64,000 bases of DNA from PALSA-1353 sp036267155 (GCA_036267155.1 DATAWP010000018.1:1-64000), one strand, 5' to 3'; counted from the first letter of the stretch, positions 35,468 to 44,632 are shown. Notes: generated from the letters alone by a model not told the origin. Program-made: numbers and translations.

Positions 35468-36508
35468 TCACCGTCGCCCGATTTGTTCCCGTGCCACTGT
35501 CAGCACTGCGTCCATCTCCAACCACTGCATGCAACTGTGATGCGAGCAAGTTCGCGAATAGCACGGACTGCACGGCAAATTCAGTCGAACCACGCTGTTT
35601 TCGCGCCGGAACGGCCCAGTGCGTCCCGGATCGGTCGGCCCATACGGCGTCACCAGCGGCACCCTCAGCGCCGCCGCCACGTGCATCGGGCCCGTGTCGT
35701 TACCCACCACCAGGCTGGCACGCTCCAGCAGCGCCACCATCTGCCTCAGATTGGTCCTCCCGGTCAAATCAAACTGGGCAGGAATCCGCCGGGTCAGCTT
35801 CGCATCCCCGGCCGCACCGGCCGCAACGCTGTCCAACCCAAACCGCTCTTTCAACGGCCCCACCAACTCCGCGAACCGCTCTACCGGCCACTGCTTCGTC
35901 GCCCAGTTCGTACCCGGCAGCAGCACGGCAAAATCCATCCCTGCCGGAATCAGTTGCTCGATATACCGCCGGTCTTCATCATCCACCGCAAAGCAAAACT
36001 CCACCGGGCCCTCGGCACACCCCAGGGCCGCGGCGATCTTCAGATATCTTTCCACCGCATGGTCCAGTTCCCAGGAGCAGTCCACCAGGTCCGTGTAAAA
36101 CATCGGCGCGAATTCCCGTGCGTTGGAGAATCCCACCCGGCGCGGCGCTCCGCTCGCGGCGGCGATCCACGCGCTGCGGAACAAGCCCTGAAGATCGATG
36201 ACCAAATCGAACTCTGATTTGCGCAATTGCCGGACAAACCCTCCCAGGTCCCACAGCGCCGCGGGGTTGTGCCATCCGTGTCCGAACCGGCGGCGCTCGA
36301 ACAGGATCACCTCATCCAGAAGCGGATGCCTTTTCACCAAGTCCGCGTAAGCCGGCGTCACCAGCCAACTCAGCTTCGCCTCCGGCCAGCGCTGCCGCAA
36401 TCGCGGCAGAACCGGCAGCGCATGCACGATATCCCCAATCGCGCTGGGCTTGATGATCAGCACTCGCCGCGGCGAGTAAGATGAATCCTTCAGTGAAATC
36501 AAATTCAC
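35468..36508 (-). CDS. Glycosyltransferase family 9 (LPS heptosyltransferase-like)
   Basis: A 346-aa GT9 enzyme of LPS core assembly. The N-terminus RRVLIIKPSAIGDIVHALPVLPRLRQRWP is the family hallmark (SxxGDxxxxxP). VIDLQGLFRSAWIA and VLLPGTNWATKQWPVERFAEL follow, then the ADP-sugar site LVVGNDTGPMHVAAALRVPLVTPYGPTDP. The start is a GTG at 36508 that overlaps the kinase stop (GTGA); upstream in-frame ATGs lie inside the kinase gene. Coupling to an LPS kinase supports a role in inner-core lipopolysaccharide. Confidence 0.9.
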   Translation of the reverse strand: MNLISLKDSSYSPRRVLIIKPSAIGDIVHALPVLPRLRQRWPEAKLSWLVTPAYADLVKRHPLLDEVILFERRRFGHGWHNPAALWDLGGFVRQLRKSEFDLVIDLQGLFRSAWIAAASGAPRRVGFSNAREFAPMFYTDLVDCSWELDHAVERYLKIAAALGCAEGPVEFCFAVDDEDRRYIEQLIPAGMDFAVLLPGTNWATKQWPVERFAELVGPLKERFGLDSVAAGAAGDAKLTRRIPAQFDLTGRTNLRQMVALLERASLVVGNDTGPMHVAAALRVPLVTPYGPTDPGRTGPFRRENSVVRLNLPCSPCYSRTCSHHSCMQWLEMDAVLTVAREQIGRR

Positions 36509-38028
36509 GCTTCCTGCTGAATGGCCGAACTCGAAAACGGCGCATATCCCTGACACAATGCAAGCGAATCCTCGGGCGTATACTGGGGATGATCCCTCAT
36601 GCTCCGCAGCAGCCGGGAAATGCCCAGCGCAGGCCACCGGCGGAAGCGAATGCCGTCCACGTCCACCAGCACCGGGTGCGGTCCCAGTTTGTCATCATTC
36701 CGGACGATCCAGTTGCTGGCCTTCGCGTCGAAATGCCCCAACCCAAGCTGGTCGATCTTCCGCAGAATAGCGCCCGTTCTGCGCATCAGCATCTCTCGAT
36801 CATCCGCGGTCATGCCGTCCAGTTCGGCGTTAGCCAGCATCGAGCCCGCCACTCGCTCAAAAACGATGAGACCATCCGTGATGTAACCGAACATTCGTTT
36901 TTGCATCACCAGCAGGGGCCACGCGGTTGGAATATCCCGCGCCACCAGCGCCCACGCCTTATGCCAGGCCCGCCATGCCCGGCTCCCCCGGCCGATCTCG
37001 TTCAGATAACGATACCAATACCGCTTGAATGGCCGCTTGACGATGATCGCGACGCGTCTTTCCCCCAGCATCACATCGCCCGCCAGCACGTCGCCGCTGG
37101 CGCCGCGCTTGATGACCGTCAATTCGTCGGCCTGAATCTGCCGCCACAACTGCGGCCACGCCTTGCGCCAATCGTCTTCACTCACATGCAGATCGCTCGC
37201 CGGCGCCCATCGCCGCGGATATTTGTACTGCTTGAAAAAATGCCCGCGCCAAGCGCCGAATTGAAGCCGGCCAAAGTAATCATTCTCGCCTCGGGTGCGC
37301 CCGATGAATTTCCGCCACTGCCGCCGGCTCACCGGATTTTCGATCGGCATCCTTCCCCCGGGGCCCAATTCGTCCCATGCCCGCTGCAATTCCGTTCGCG
37401 TTGCCAATCCGCGCACACTGTGCCCCAGCTTCATCATGTGATTCAGCTTCAATCCCCCGGTCTGTACCGCATACCCGTCCAGCAGATAAACCTCCGCATC
37501 GCGCAGCAGCATATTTCCAAGATGAAGATCATCATGCCCCATCCGCGCGCTGCCAAGCTGATGCACCAGTTCCAAAACTTTTCGTCCCAGCCGATGCCGA
37601 TTCGGAATCTCCTCTCCCTTCATGGCGAATTCGGTCACGTAACGGTCGAGCGGCGTCGCCGGCTCGATGGCCTCAAGAATGACCGCATCTCCGATTTCGC
37701 CGCTAAGTCTGAATCCGATGAGTTGCGCCACCGCGTGCGGCGCCGGCACGCGGGTCCGCTGCAGCGCTTGCAGCCTGGAAAATTCCCGCCGCGCCGCGCT
37801 GCCGCGCAACAATCGCTTCAGTCGCGATCCCCGCCGGGGATAGAATTTCAGATAATATCCCCGCCCCTCGAAAACGAATTTCCACACCTGCCGATAGCCG
37901 CGGTCCTTCACCAGCGTGCCATGTTGCGGCAGATCGCGCAAAAAATTTTCCAGCGCCTGAGGCGACACGTTACGGAATTTATAAGCGTACCATAGTATTT
38001 TGTCTTGCCTTGGCCGGTTCGGCCGCAA
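36505..38028 (-). CDS. Tandem LPS kinase-family protein with two kinase domains
   Basis: A 507-aa cytosolic protein with two protein-kinase-like folds of the WaaP/InaA group. Domain 1 (residues ~35-215) has the ATP lysine in YYLKFYP (Lys61), catalytic GHDDLHLGN (164-172) and metal site LLDGYA (184-185). Domain 2 (~300-495) has VAIIVKRPFKRYWY (Lys331), GHFDAKASNW (431-440) and LVDVDGIR (454-460). Both sets look complete. It would phosphorylate sugars of the LPS inner core, perhaps at two positions. It is translationally coupled to the heptosyltransferase downstream. Confidence 0.85.
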   Translation of the reverse strand: MRPNRPRQDKILWYAYKFRNVSPQALENFLRDLPQHGTLVKDRGYRQVWKFVFEGRGYYLKFYPRRGSRLKRLLRGSAARREFSRLQALQRTRVPAPHAVAQLIGFRLSGEIGDAVILEAIEPATPLDRYVTEFAMKGEEIPNRHRLGRKVLELVHQLGSARMGHDDLHLGNMLLRDAEVYLLDGYAVQTGGLKLNHMMKLGHSVRGLATRTELQRAWDELGPGGRMPIENPVSRRQWRKFIGRTRGENDYFGRLQFGAWRGHFFKQYKYPRRWAPASDLHVSEDDWRKAWPQLWRQIQADELTVIKRGASGDVLAGDVMLGERRVAIIVKRPFKRYWYRYLNEIGRGSRAWRAWHKAWALVARDIPTAWPLLVMQKRMFGYITDGLIVFERVAGSMLANAELDGMTADDREMLMRRTGAILRKIDQLGLGHFDAKASNWIVRNDDKLGPHPVLVDVDGIRFRRWPALGISRLLRSMRDHPQYTPEDSLALCQGYAPFSSSAIQQEA

Positions 38029-38097
38029 AACGAAGGGGGACGCGATACCCCAACAAGAGGGTGGTGGTCGCCGTCGATTATGGTTTGGAAAACGCGG

Positions 38098-39102
38098 TCA
38101 GAGCGTCCGCCGACGTGTTCGCCGATTCAGCAAGACGAAGGGTGCAACGAACAGAATGGAAAAACTCGCCGGCTCCGGGACCACGAGCCAGATCGACCAA
38201 TCGTCTTCCGTGGGGCTGACGGCCACGACATCCGCAAATACGCCGAAGTACCCGTGCTCCGAGCCGGGTGCATCGGCTCCGCCGACGTCCTGCTCATCCG
38301 AATAATTCAATTCAAAATCGGTGAAGTAGTCGCCGGGATGGGTGGTGTCGAGGTCGATCTGCCAAGCCGGGCTGGCGGAAGGATCATCGGGCGCAAGATC
38401 CGTGAACGGTTGGAGGGTGATCGAGATTTCCGGGTCGCCGATGGCGGTGATGCTGTCCAGATCCAACTCGTCGGTCGGGGTGCCGACCGGCGGGTCGTCG
38501 ATCATCTGCGGCGATGCCGCCGAAGCCATCTCGCCCCCGCCCGTGGCGCCGAATGCGTACGGGTCGGCCACGAGATTCTCCGCTGCCGGGGGTTGCGGCT
38601 GAGTAGCGAGCGGAACCACGCCGCCGGCTGCTGAATAGAACCCCAGCACTCCACGCTGAAGAACCTGAACCGATCCCGATTGTGTAATCTGGGCTTGCGA
38701 GACGGTATCGGTTGTAATCACATTCAGTTGATTGTTTCCAAGCGGCGCGTTGGTTGTGTTGTAAACGAAATTCTGCGCGGCATAGCTGGCGCCGGCGTCG
38801 GCCGCCTTGGCGCCGGTTAACGTGTTGGAGTTTCCAATGGGGGTGGTGACGTAGACACTGTAATCTAAAGTATCGGAGCCCGCCGGAGCCACGTTATAAA
38901 TGAATGCGGTAATCGGATCCTGGAAGCCCTGAATGACCTTCGCGTACTGAATCTGCGACGACACCTGCAACTGTTCCGTGCCGGCATAAGCTCCTCCCCA
39001 GCCCGCCAACACGATCAGAGTTACGCCGGCTGCCAGTTCAGCCGCTTTAATCCCCGATCTCGAATTGCGACGATGCACTGTCCCGAATTGCCATCTCAAC
39101 AT
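38098..39102 (-). CDS. PEP-CTERM sorting-domain protein
   Basis: A 334-aa exported protein with a long positively charged N-terminus and signal (AAELAAGVTLIVLAGWGGAYAG), a Thr/Asn/Asp-rich extracellular region with acidic stretches (DDPPVGTPTDELDLD), and a C-terminal PEP-CTERM tag: VPEPASFSILFVAPFVLL followed by NRRTRRRTL. The passenger resembles no known enzyme. It is the second PEP-CTERM protein in the window. Upstream is an A+T-rich promoter region. Confidence 0.85.
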   Translation of the reverse strand: MLRWQFGTVHRRNSRSGIKAAELAAGVTLIVLAGWGGAYAGTEQLQVSSQIQYAKVIQGFQDPITAFIYNVAPAGSDTLDYSVYVTTPIGNSNTLTGAKAADAGASYAAQNFVYNTTNAPLGNNQLNVITTDTVSQAQITQSGSVQVLQRGVLGFYSAAGGVVPLATQPQPPAAENLVADPYAFGATGGGEMASAASPQMIDDPPVGTPTDELDLDSITAIGDPEISITLQPFTDLAPDDPSASPAWQIDLDTTHPGDYFTDFELNYSDEQDVGGADAPGSEHGYFGVFADVVAVSPTEDDWSIWLVVPEPASFSILFVAPFVLLNRRTRRRTL

Positions 39103-39402
39103 GACGGCCTCTCAAAAAGCGGCGCGCAACCGATGAGTTCAACGGCATCGTAGTGATACGGCTCTCAGGGGGCAATCAAAATCAGACAAAATAGACAATG
39201 CCTGCAAATGTAGTTTGGCTGATTATTTCAGTATATTTAAATTGTAAATCACCAAAAATAAGCATCTTATGAATAAATAAAACCAACCAGACTCGGCATC
39301 GTGTGTTGTCGTATTTGATGGGCCATATGACGCATTATATGGAGCGGCATCGAGTCGACGGCTCATGTCTTAATCAGCGATATAAGAGCGGCCAGGCGTC
39401 TG
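39103..39402. promoter_or_regulatory. A+T-rich intergenic region upstream of the PEP-CTERM gene
   Basis: 300 bases with no supported gene. The part 39185-39295 is far richer in A+T than the rest of the window (runs such as TATATTTAAATTG and GAATAAATAAAACC), suiting a promoter or a protein-binding curved region. An inverted repeat CCATAT-8-ATATGG lies at 39321-39340. Confidence 0.45.
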
Positions 39403-40752
39403 TCACGATTCCACCTGCTGCGGCGTATCGGCAATCTGCAATCCCTCGGCAATCTCGGGTAAAATCCCGCGCTGAACGTAAATCGGCCTGATATGTTTGC
39501 GGAGGTTCGGCAAAATCGCCCAGAACCGAATCGATCCCAGCAGGCAAACACCCGACATCAGCAACAGCGTTCGCGTCGCTCCCACAAATGGATCGTGCGA
39601 AAGATGCGAAGCCAATGCTCCGGCGATCAGTACGCCAAACGGCGTCATCCCCATAAACGACATCGCGAAGAAGCTCATCACCCGGCCGCGTTTGTCGTCG
39701 TCCACCATGGTTTGCAGGATCGTGTTCGTCGCCGCAAAACTGATGATCATGCTCCAGCCCGCGAACGGAAGGATGATCAGCGACAGCGCCAATCGGTTGG
39801 AAACCGCAAATGCCGCGATCGCCAGGGCGTAAATCAACGAGGCCAGCGCGATCAGCCGTCCGAGGCCAAGCACCGTTTTACGCGAAGCAAGGCGGATAGC
39901 CCCGAGCAACGCCCCGAGTCCGGACGCCGCGCCGAGGAATCCGTACACCAGATCGCCGCGTTCCGCTCCGCCGAAATGCAGGCCAAACAGCGGCATCAGC
40001 ACCATGGCCGCCGGCACGCCCGAAAGGCTGAAAATCGCCAGGAGCATCAGCAGTTCGCGCGCCGGCGGGAAACCGGCTACGTATCGCAATCCCTCGGAAA
40101 ACTCGCGAAATATGGATTTCTGCTGGCGGGCCGCTCGCGGTTGGATTCGCATCGCCAGCAGCGCCGCGATGATCGCTACGTAGCTGAATCCGTCCAGCAG
40201 AAAGCACCATCCCATCCCGACCCAGTGGATGAGCAATCCCGCCGCCGCCGGTCCGATCAGCCGGGCGCTGTGTACCATCGTGGAATTCAGCGCGATGGCG
40301 TTGGCCAAGTCCTGCCGGTCCGTCACCATCTCCACCAGAAACGCCTGCCGACCGGGAATGTCGAACGCATTGATCAGTCCCTGAAAAAGCGCCAGCCCAA
40401 TCGCGATCGGCAGGTTGATTCGGTGCATCAGGGCCAGCGCCGCCAGCACGAAAGACTGAAGCATCGACAGCGTCTGCGTTCCCACCAGGAGCTTCTGCCG
40501 GTTAATCCGGTCCACCCAGACTCCGGCGATCGGCCCCAGAACGAACAGCGGAATCTGCGACGCGAACAGCACCAGGCTGATGAACATCGCCTTGCGATGC
40601 GGATCGGTGGTCAACGTGCTGGCCAGCCAGCCCATCGCTGTGTTGGTGAGGAAAGTTCCGATGACGGAGACGAACTGGCCCCCGAAAAACAGACGGTAAT
40701 TAGGATGCCGCAGCGCCCTGAAAACCTGCCAGCCATTATTACCGTCGCTCAT
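39403..40752 (-). CDS. MFS transporter (EntS/MFS_3-like exporter)
   Basis: A 449-aa, 12-helix major-facilitator protein. The N-terminus FRALRHPNYRLFFGGQFVSVIGTFLTNTAMGWL is typical of the MFS_3/EntS group (siderophore or drug exporters), with the loop GVWVDRINRQKLLVGTQ (GxxxDRxxRxxxL, motif A). The mid-protein repeat GALLGAIRLA with a charged loop is also as expected. The substrate is unknown. It lies downstream of the yggS-led group with a 69-base gap and may be co-transcribed. Confidence 0.88.
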   Translation of the reverse strand: MSDGNNGWQVFRALRHPNYRLFFGGQFVSVIGTFLTNTAMGWLASTLTTDPHRKAMFISLVLFASQIPLFVLGPIAGVWVDRINRQKLLVGTQTLSMLQSFVLAALALMHRINLPIAIGLALFQGLINAFDIPGRQAFLVEMVTDRQDLANAIALNSTMVHSARLIGPAAAGLLIHWVGMGWCFLLDGFSYVAIIAALLAMRIQPRAARQQKSIFREFSEGLRYVAGFPPARELLMLLAIFSLSGVPAAMVLMPLFGLHFGGAERGDLVYGFLGAASGLGALLGAIRLASRKTVLGLGRLIALASLIYALAIAAFAVSNRLALSLIILPFAGWSMIISFAATNTILQTMVDDDKRGRVMSFFAMSFMGMTPFGVLIAGALASHLSHDPFVGATRTLLLMSGVCLLGSIRFWAILPNLRKHIRPIYVQRGILPEIAEGLQIADTPQQVES

Positions 40753-40821
40753 TTCAAGAATATTTTCATTTAGCCCGGCGTGAACACGCGCCGGGTTGGT
40801 TCCCGCAAATCATGGTGGCAT

Positions 40822-41742
40822 TCAATGCGGACGCACCAGGTATTCCGTCACATACGCGTAGATCAGTGAAAAAATCCCCACGATGACGCTGGCCCACAGC
40901 GTGATTTTCAGGATTTTGATGCGGTTGGCGATTTCCTTGTCGCGCCACTCGGCCAGCCGCCGATCGATTTCATCGAGCTTGCGATCGATTCGCCCTTCGA
41001 TTTCGTCCAGCTTCTGGTTGAGAAATTGATCGGCACTCTTCTTGATCCGATTGCTGATGCCGCCGAAAAGTCCGGATTCCTCGATTTCGTCTTTGATGGA
41101 TGCCGGCCTCGCCGAGCCGGCAACGGCCGGATTCCCATCGCCGGCGTTCGGGTCGGGCAGGAACTGGTAGTCCGGCGCCGGATTGCTTTCGCCGACGATG
41201 GACGCCACCAGCCCCCCGAGGACAGCGCGCCGTTTGCGATTCATCCGGCTGAAAATTCCTTCCTGCCGTTTGAGCCGGCGGACCACCAGCGGCGTCGGGT
41301 CGCCTTCGGCGGTCTCCACGCCTCGCAATAGCGACAGCACGACCAAACCCCGATGCGACAGCCCACCGAATTTCATCGATCTGACCCGCGCGATTTCCTG
41401 CGCGATTTGTTCCTTGGTCGCGTTGATCGTCACGGGCCGGCGCCCCCAGCGCACCACGTCGAGCATCGCCTGACGATCCATCGCGGCGATCAGTTGCCGC
41501 CGTCCGTGAACCCCGGCGACCAAATCCTGCTGCGTCTTAAATCGCGTGGAATCCAACCCCAGGCTCTCGGCCAGATGCGCCAACTCATCCTTAGGCAACT
41601 CCGCAAGCTGCCGGCTGGGCGCCTGCCCGGCTATTGCCTGCCCAGCTATTGCCTGTGCGGCCACCGCCTCTCGCGGCGCCGACAGCACAATTTCCCGGCC
41701 CGCGCCGGCGCTGTTATCGGGTTGTGACAGCTCTTGACCCAT
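40822..41742 (-). CDS. C-terminally membrane-anchored protein of unknown function
   Basis: A 306-aa protein. The N-terminal 60 residues have a short repeat (AIAGQAIAGQAP); the middle is helical and basic (RRLKRQEGIFSRMNRKRRAVLGGLVASIVGE). Residues ~225-275 form an amphipathic or coiled helix (LNQKLDEIEGRIDRKLDEI…), and the C-terminus is one membrane helix (LWASVIVGIFSLIYAYVTEYL). It overlaps the next upstream gene by 29 bases. The order yggS - small membrane protein - this protein looks like a conserved planctomycete set. Function unknown. Confidence 0.7.
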   Translation of the reverse strand: MGQELSQPDNSAGAGREIVLSAPREAVAAQAIAGQAIAGQAPSRQLAELPKDELAHLAESLGLDSTRFKTQQDLVAGVHGRRQLIAAMDRQAMLDVVRWGRRPVTINATKEQIAQEIARVRSMKFGGLSHRGLVVLSLLRGVETAEGDPTPLVVRRLKRQEGIFSRMNRKRRAVLGGLVASIVGESNPAPDYQFLPDPNAGDGNPAVAGSARPASIKDEIEESGLFGGISNRIKKSADQFLNQKLDEIEGRIDRKLDEIDRRLAEWRDKEIANRIKILKITLWASVIVGIFSLIYAYVTEYLVRPH

Positions 41743-42028
41743 CGGAATGAGGATAGGGGTCGATCCGCGCCACCAGTTGGTGCGCCCGGATCAGCAAAAT
41801 CCAAACCACCGTCAGCAGAATGCAGATCAGCGTGTCGCCGCCGAACGTCTTGATCCGAAGCCGCAGACCCTGCAGCATGATATATCGCCGCATGAGCGAG
41901 ACATATCGTTCCTGCCCGCCCAAATAGACATACCATCCGTACAACGATTGCGCCGTGACGACCGTGGCGTAAATCGTCACCACCGTTCCGAGTACCCACC
42001 GGAAAAAATCAAAGAAATCGACGTGCAT
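41714..42028 (-). CDS. Small two-helix membrane protein
   Basis: A 104-aa protein with two hydrophobic segments (FFRWVLGTVVTIYATVVTAQSLYG and TLICILLTVVWILLIRAHQL) joined by a basic loop (SLMRRYIMLQGLRLRIK). It begins 35 bases after the yggS stop and overlaps the next gene by 29 bases, so the three should be one transcript. No function is recognised; it may partner the anchored protein encoded next to it. Confidence 0.7.
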   Translation of the reverse strand: MHVDFFDFFRWVLGTVVTIYATVVTAQSLYGWYVYLGGQERYVSLMRRYIMLQGLRLRIKTFGGDTLICILLTVVWILLIRAHQLVARIDPYPHSDGSRAVTTR

Positions 42029-42063
42029 GTCTAACGCCGAACGAACTCAACCGGGTCTTCGTC

Positions 42064-42870
42064 TTATTCGCTAATTTCTTCCGCTTCGATCACTTTCCCG
42101 CCGAACAGGGCGGTGCCGATTCTGACCATCGTTGCGCCCTCGGCGATGGCCGGTTCAAAATCGTGGCTCATTCCCATGCTCAAATGTCGCAGGGCTGCGC
42201 CGCCGATCTTGTGCCACTTCATTTCCTCGAAAATTTCCCTTGCCCGCGCGAACGTATGGCGGATTTTTTCCTCCGCCGCTTCCAGCGGCGCCATCGTCAT
42301 CAGGCCGCCCATCTGCAAACCCGGCATGGAGTCGATCTGTTCCGCCAAATGCACGGCGGCCCCGACCGCCACGCCGAATTTGCTCGTCTCTTCGGACGTG
42401 TTGACCTGCAACAGCACGGGAATCTTCCGCCCCAGCTTGGTCGCCTGAATGTCCAACTCCTCGGCCAGCCGCAGGCTATCGATGCAATGAATCATGTAAA
42501 CCAGCGGCAGGGCGGCCTTGACCTTATTTCGCTGCAAGTGCCCGATCATGTGCCATCGCGGCCGCTGTGTCGGCGCTCCGTCGCCGTGCATCGCCCGCCG
42601 TTGAAGGTATTCGTTGAGCTGTCCCGCGCGCTGGGTCAGCACCTGCACCCGGCTTTCCCCCAGGTCAGCCACGCCAAGCTGAAGCACTTCCCGAATCTGC
42701 TCCGGCGCCGCCGTCTTGGTCACCGCGATGAGGGTAATCTCCCCCGGATCGCGCTTCGCCTTGACGGCCGCCGAAGCGATCCGATCTCTCACTTCATCCA
42801 ATTTGTCCGCCAGCGGCGATCGCTTGGCCACTTTAAGGCTCCTTCCAAACGGAATCATACCGCGGCGCAT
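42064..42870 (-). CDS. YggS/PLPBP-family PLP-binding protein
   Basis: A 268-aa protein of the YggS/PROSC family, which binds PLP and keeps vitamin B6 and amino-acid pools in balance. Hallmarks: ITLIAVTKTAAPEQIREVL with the PLP lysine (VTK), LGESRVQ (GENRVQ-type), WHMIGHLQRNK, IHCIDSLRLAEEL, VLLQVNTSEETSKFGV, GLMTMAP, and LSMGMSHDFEPAIAEGATMVRIGTALFG. It leads a three-gene group with two membrane proteins. The first ~20 residues are variable, so the start may lie slightly downstream. Confidence 0.92.
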   Translation of the reverse strand: MRRGMIPFGRSLKVAKRSPLADKLDEVRDRIASAAVKAKRDPGEITLIAVTKTAAPEQIREVLQLGVADLGESRVQVLTQRAGQLNEYLQRRAMHGDGAPTQRPRWHMIGHLQRNKVKAALPLVYMIHCIDSLRLAEELDIQATKLGRKIPVLLQVNTSEETSKFGVAVGAAVHLAEQIDSMPGLQMGGLMTMAPLEAAEEKIRHTFARAREIFEEMKWHKIGGAALRHLSMGMSHDFEPAIAEGATMVRIGTALFGGKVIEAEEISE

Positions 42871-42906
42871 CCGAAAGGTCGAAGCCGCGCGAGAATATGG
42901 ATTACG

Positions 42907-42991
42907 ATTGCCAATTGCCTATTGCCTATTGCCTATTGAAAGACCGCACACCCGCAGCCTTCCCTATTCCAATAGGCAATAGGCAATGGGC
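42907..42991. repeat. ATTGCCT heptanucleotide repeats forming an inverted pair
   Basis: Four to five tandem copies of ATTGCCT (42907-42938; the first varies as ATTGCCA) face a reversed array CAATAGGCAATAGGCAAT (from 42970). The arms can pair over ~24 bases with a 31-base loop. The hairpin lies immediately after the stop of the nucleotidyltransferase-like gene and 37 bases upstream of yggS, so it could serve as an mRNA 3' end. Confidence 0.8.
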
Positions 42992-42994
42992 AGT

Positions 42995-43582
42995 CTATCC
43001 TTCAGGCGTATCAAGAAGTGACTGCAATCTATTTCGCAATTCCGGCAGGAAACGCGCGGGCCATGCGGCATCCACAAGCGCCACGTCAATCAAATCGCGG
43101 ATATGAACCTTGTCCTTGTCGAGAAAGGCCGTCAACTTGATGCGCACGAGTGCATCGAGAGACAACACGCGAAAACGCTCGGCGGCCTCCGACTCGCTCA
43201 CATCGGGATTCGACGCCGGCTCGTGCGGACGGACTTTTTCATTGGCGAAGACGATATGGACCGCATCCCTCGCGCTGGCGCCAGGTTCGTCCAGGAAAAC
43301 CTCTATCCCCGCCGAACGCCGGTGGACAAATCCTGCTCGCTCCATCGCTCGTTTGGCGGCATCCAGGTCGGTGCGGCGCAAAAGAATATCGACATGCCGC
43401 GTATTGCGCACCGCCGATTCATCTACGCGCGAAACCCATAGCGCCACGGCGTTGCCGCCGGCGACAGCATAAGGAATCTTTGCCGATTCCAACGCGTCTG
43501 CCGCACGCAGCAGCCGCTGCCGCACTTTCTCGACGGCGTTCACCATTCGCTCCAAAGAAAATGGGCCGGGTATAACGGTCAT
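42995..43582 (-). CDS. Nucleotidyltransferase-like protein (AbiEii/MNT-type fold)
   Basis: A 195-aa protein. IPYAVAGGNAVALWVSRVD gives the Gly-Gly of a pol-beta-type nucleotidyltransferase; VRNTRHVDILLRRTDL is the metal-binding strand, where the usual D-x-D reads H-V-D, so the first carboxylate is replaced. The C-terminal half (VRIKLTAFLDKDKVHIRDLIDVALVD) is typical of the family. No HEPN or AbiEi partner is adjacent, and activity is uncertain given the substitution. Confidence 0.65.
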   Translation of the reverse strand: MTVIPGPFSLERMVNAVEKVRQRLLRAADALESAKIPYAVAGGNAVALWVSRVDESAVRNTRHVDILLRRTDLDAAKRAMERAGFVHRRSAGIEVFLDEPGASARDAVHIVFANEKVRPHEPASNPDVSESEAAERFRVLSLDALVRIKLTAFLDKDKVHIRDLIDVALVDAAWPARFLPELRNRLQSLLDTPEG

Positions 43583-43599
43583 GGACGTAACATATTATC

Positions 43600-44589
43600 T
43601 TACCCGCCCAGCGCCTCGCGATACCACTGCATCGTGGCGCCCAATCCCGTCGCGAAATCGACAATCGGTTCATATCCCAGCCTCCGTCGCGCCAAGCTCA
43701 CATCGGCGACGGAATGCTTCACATCCCCGGCCCGCTCGGCCGCGTAATTCGGTTTCAGATCATCCCGTTTGAGCCACTGAGCCATTCTGGCCGCCAGTTC
43801 ATTGACGGTGATCCGCACGCCGCAGGCTACGTTGATGATCGCGCCGCCCTGCGGTTGCGATTGCTTTGCGGCCAGGAGATTCGCGTGCACGGCGTTGTCC
43901 ACGTAGGTGAAATCCCGCGACTGCTCGCCGTCGCCGAAAATACTTGGCCGCTTGCCACCCAGCATTGCCTTGGCGAACGCGGCGATGACCGCGGCATAGG
44001 CGCTGTCCGCTCTCTGCCGCGGCCCGAAAATATTGAAATAGCGAAGACTCACCGTATCGATGCCGAACCCCGCGCTGTATGCCGCGGCCATCGCCTCGCC
44101 CGCCACTTTCGTCGCCGCATACGGGCTGCGCGGCGCGGTCGGCATGGCTTCGGTTTTCGGCAGCACTGGGCTGTCGCCGTAGGCGCTGCTGCTGGCCGCG
44201 AACATCACCCGCGGCACGTTGCACTTTCGCGCAGCCTCCAGCACGTTCAGAGTCCCGGTCGAATTTACCAATTGATACCGCGCCGGTTGCTCAATACTTT
44301 GCGGCACCGATCCGAGCGCCGCCTGGTGAAAAACGAGTTGCCGGCCTTCGCAGCACGTCTGCAAAACCGAATCATCCAGGATTGACCCCAGAACGAAGTG
44401 GACATTCTTCGGCAACGATTTCGGATCGCCCCCGGCGGAAAGATCGTCCAGCACAGTCACTGTCGCCCCCAATTCGTCGAGCGCGCCAGCCAAATGTGAA
44501 CCGATGAACCCCGCTCCGCCGGTGACCAGAACCTCGCGTCCTTCGAACGCCGAGCCGTGCAGCCGCCGCCAGTCGGTGATCCGTGCCAT
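43600..44589 (-). CDS. NAD-dependent nucleotide-sugar epimerase/dehydratase
   Basis: A 329-aa extended-SDR enzyme. It has VLVTGGAGFIGSHLAG (NAD site, residues 20-35), DDLSAGG, HQAALGSVPQSIEQP, FAASSSAYGD (catalytic Ser region) and SPYAATKVAGE (Tyr-x3-Lys). YFNIFGPRQRADSAYAAVIAAF matches UDP-GlcNAc/GalNAc 4-epimerases (WbpP type) better than GalE. It probably supplies sugars for surface polysaccharide. It is divergent from the GT39-like gene (43-base gap). Confidence 0.88.
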   Translation of the reverse strand: MARITDWRRLHGSAFEGREVLVTGGAGFIGSHLAGALDELGATVTVLDDLSAGGDPKSLPKNVHFVLGSILDDSVLQTCCEGRQLVFHQAALGSVPQSIEQPARYQLVNSTGTLNVLEAARKCNVPRVMFAASSSAYGDSPVLPKTEAMPTAPRSPYAATKVAGEAMAAAYSAGFGIDTVSLRYFNIFGPRQRADSAYAAVIAAFAKAMLGGKRPSIFGDGEQSRDFTYVDNAVHANLLAAKQSQPQGGAIINVACGVRITVNELAARMAQWLKRDDLKPNYAAERAGDVKHSVADVSLARRRLGYEPIVDFATGLGATMQWYREALGG

Positions 44590-44632
44590 TTGTGCGGTTC
44601 GGAAGTATAGATGGAACTTCCGATAAGTACAT

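Noticed and set aside
39321..39340. CCATAT-8-ATATGG inverted repeat as an operator
   Set aside because: Short A+T-rich arms in an A+T-rich region occur easily by chance; position after the MFS gene gives no support.
42907..42991. CRISPR-like array
   Set aside because: Units are 7 bases with no spacers, and the two halves are inverted; it is a simple-sequence hairpin.
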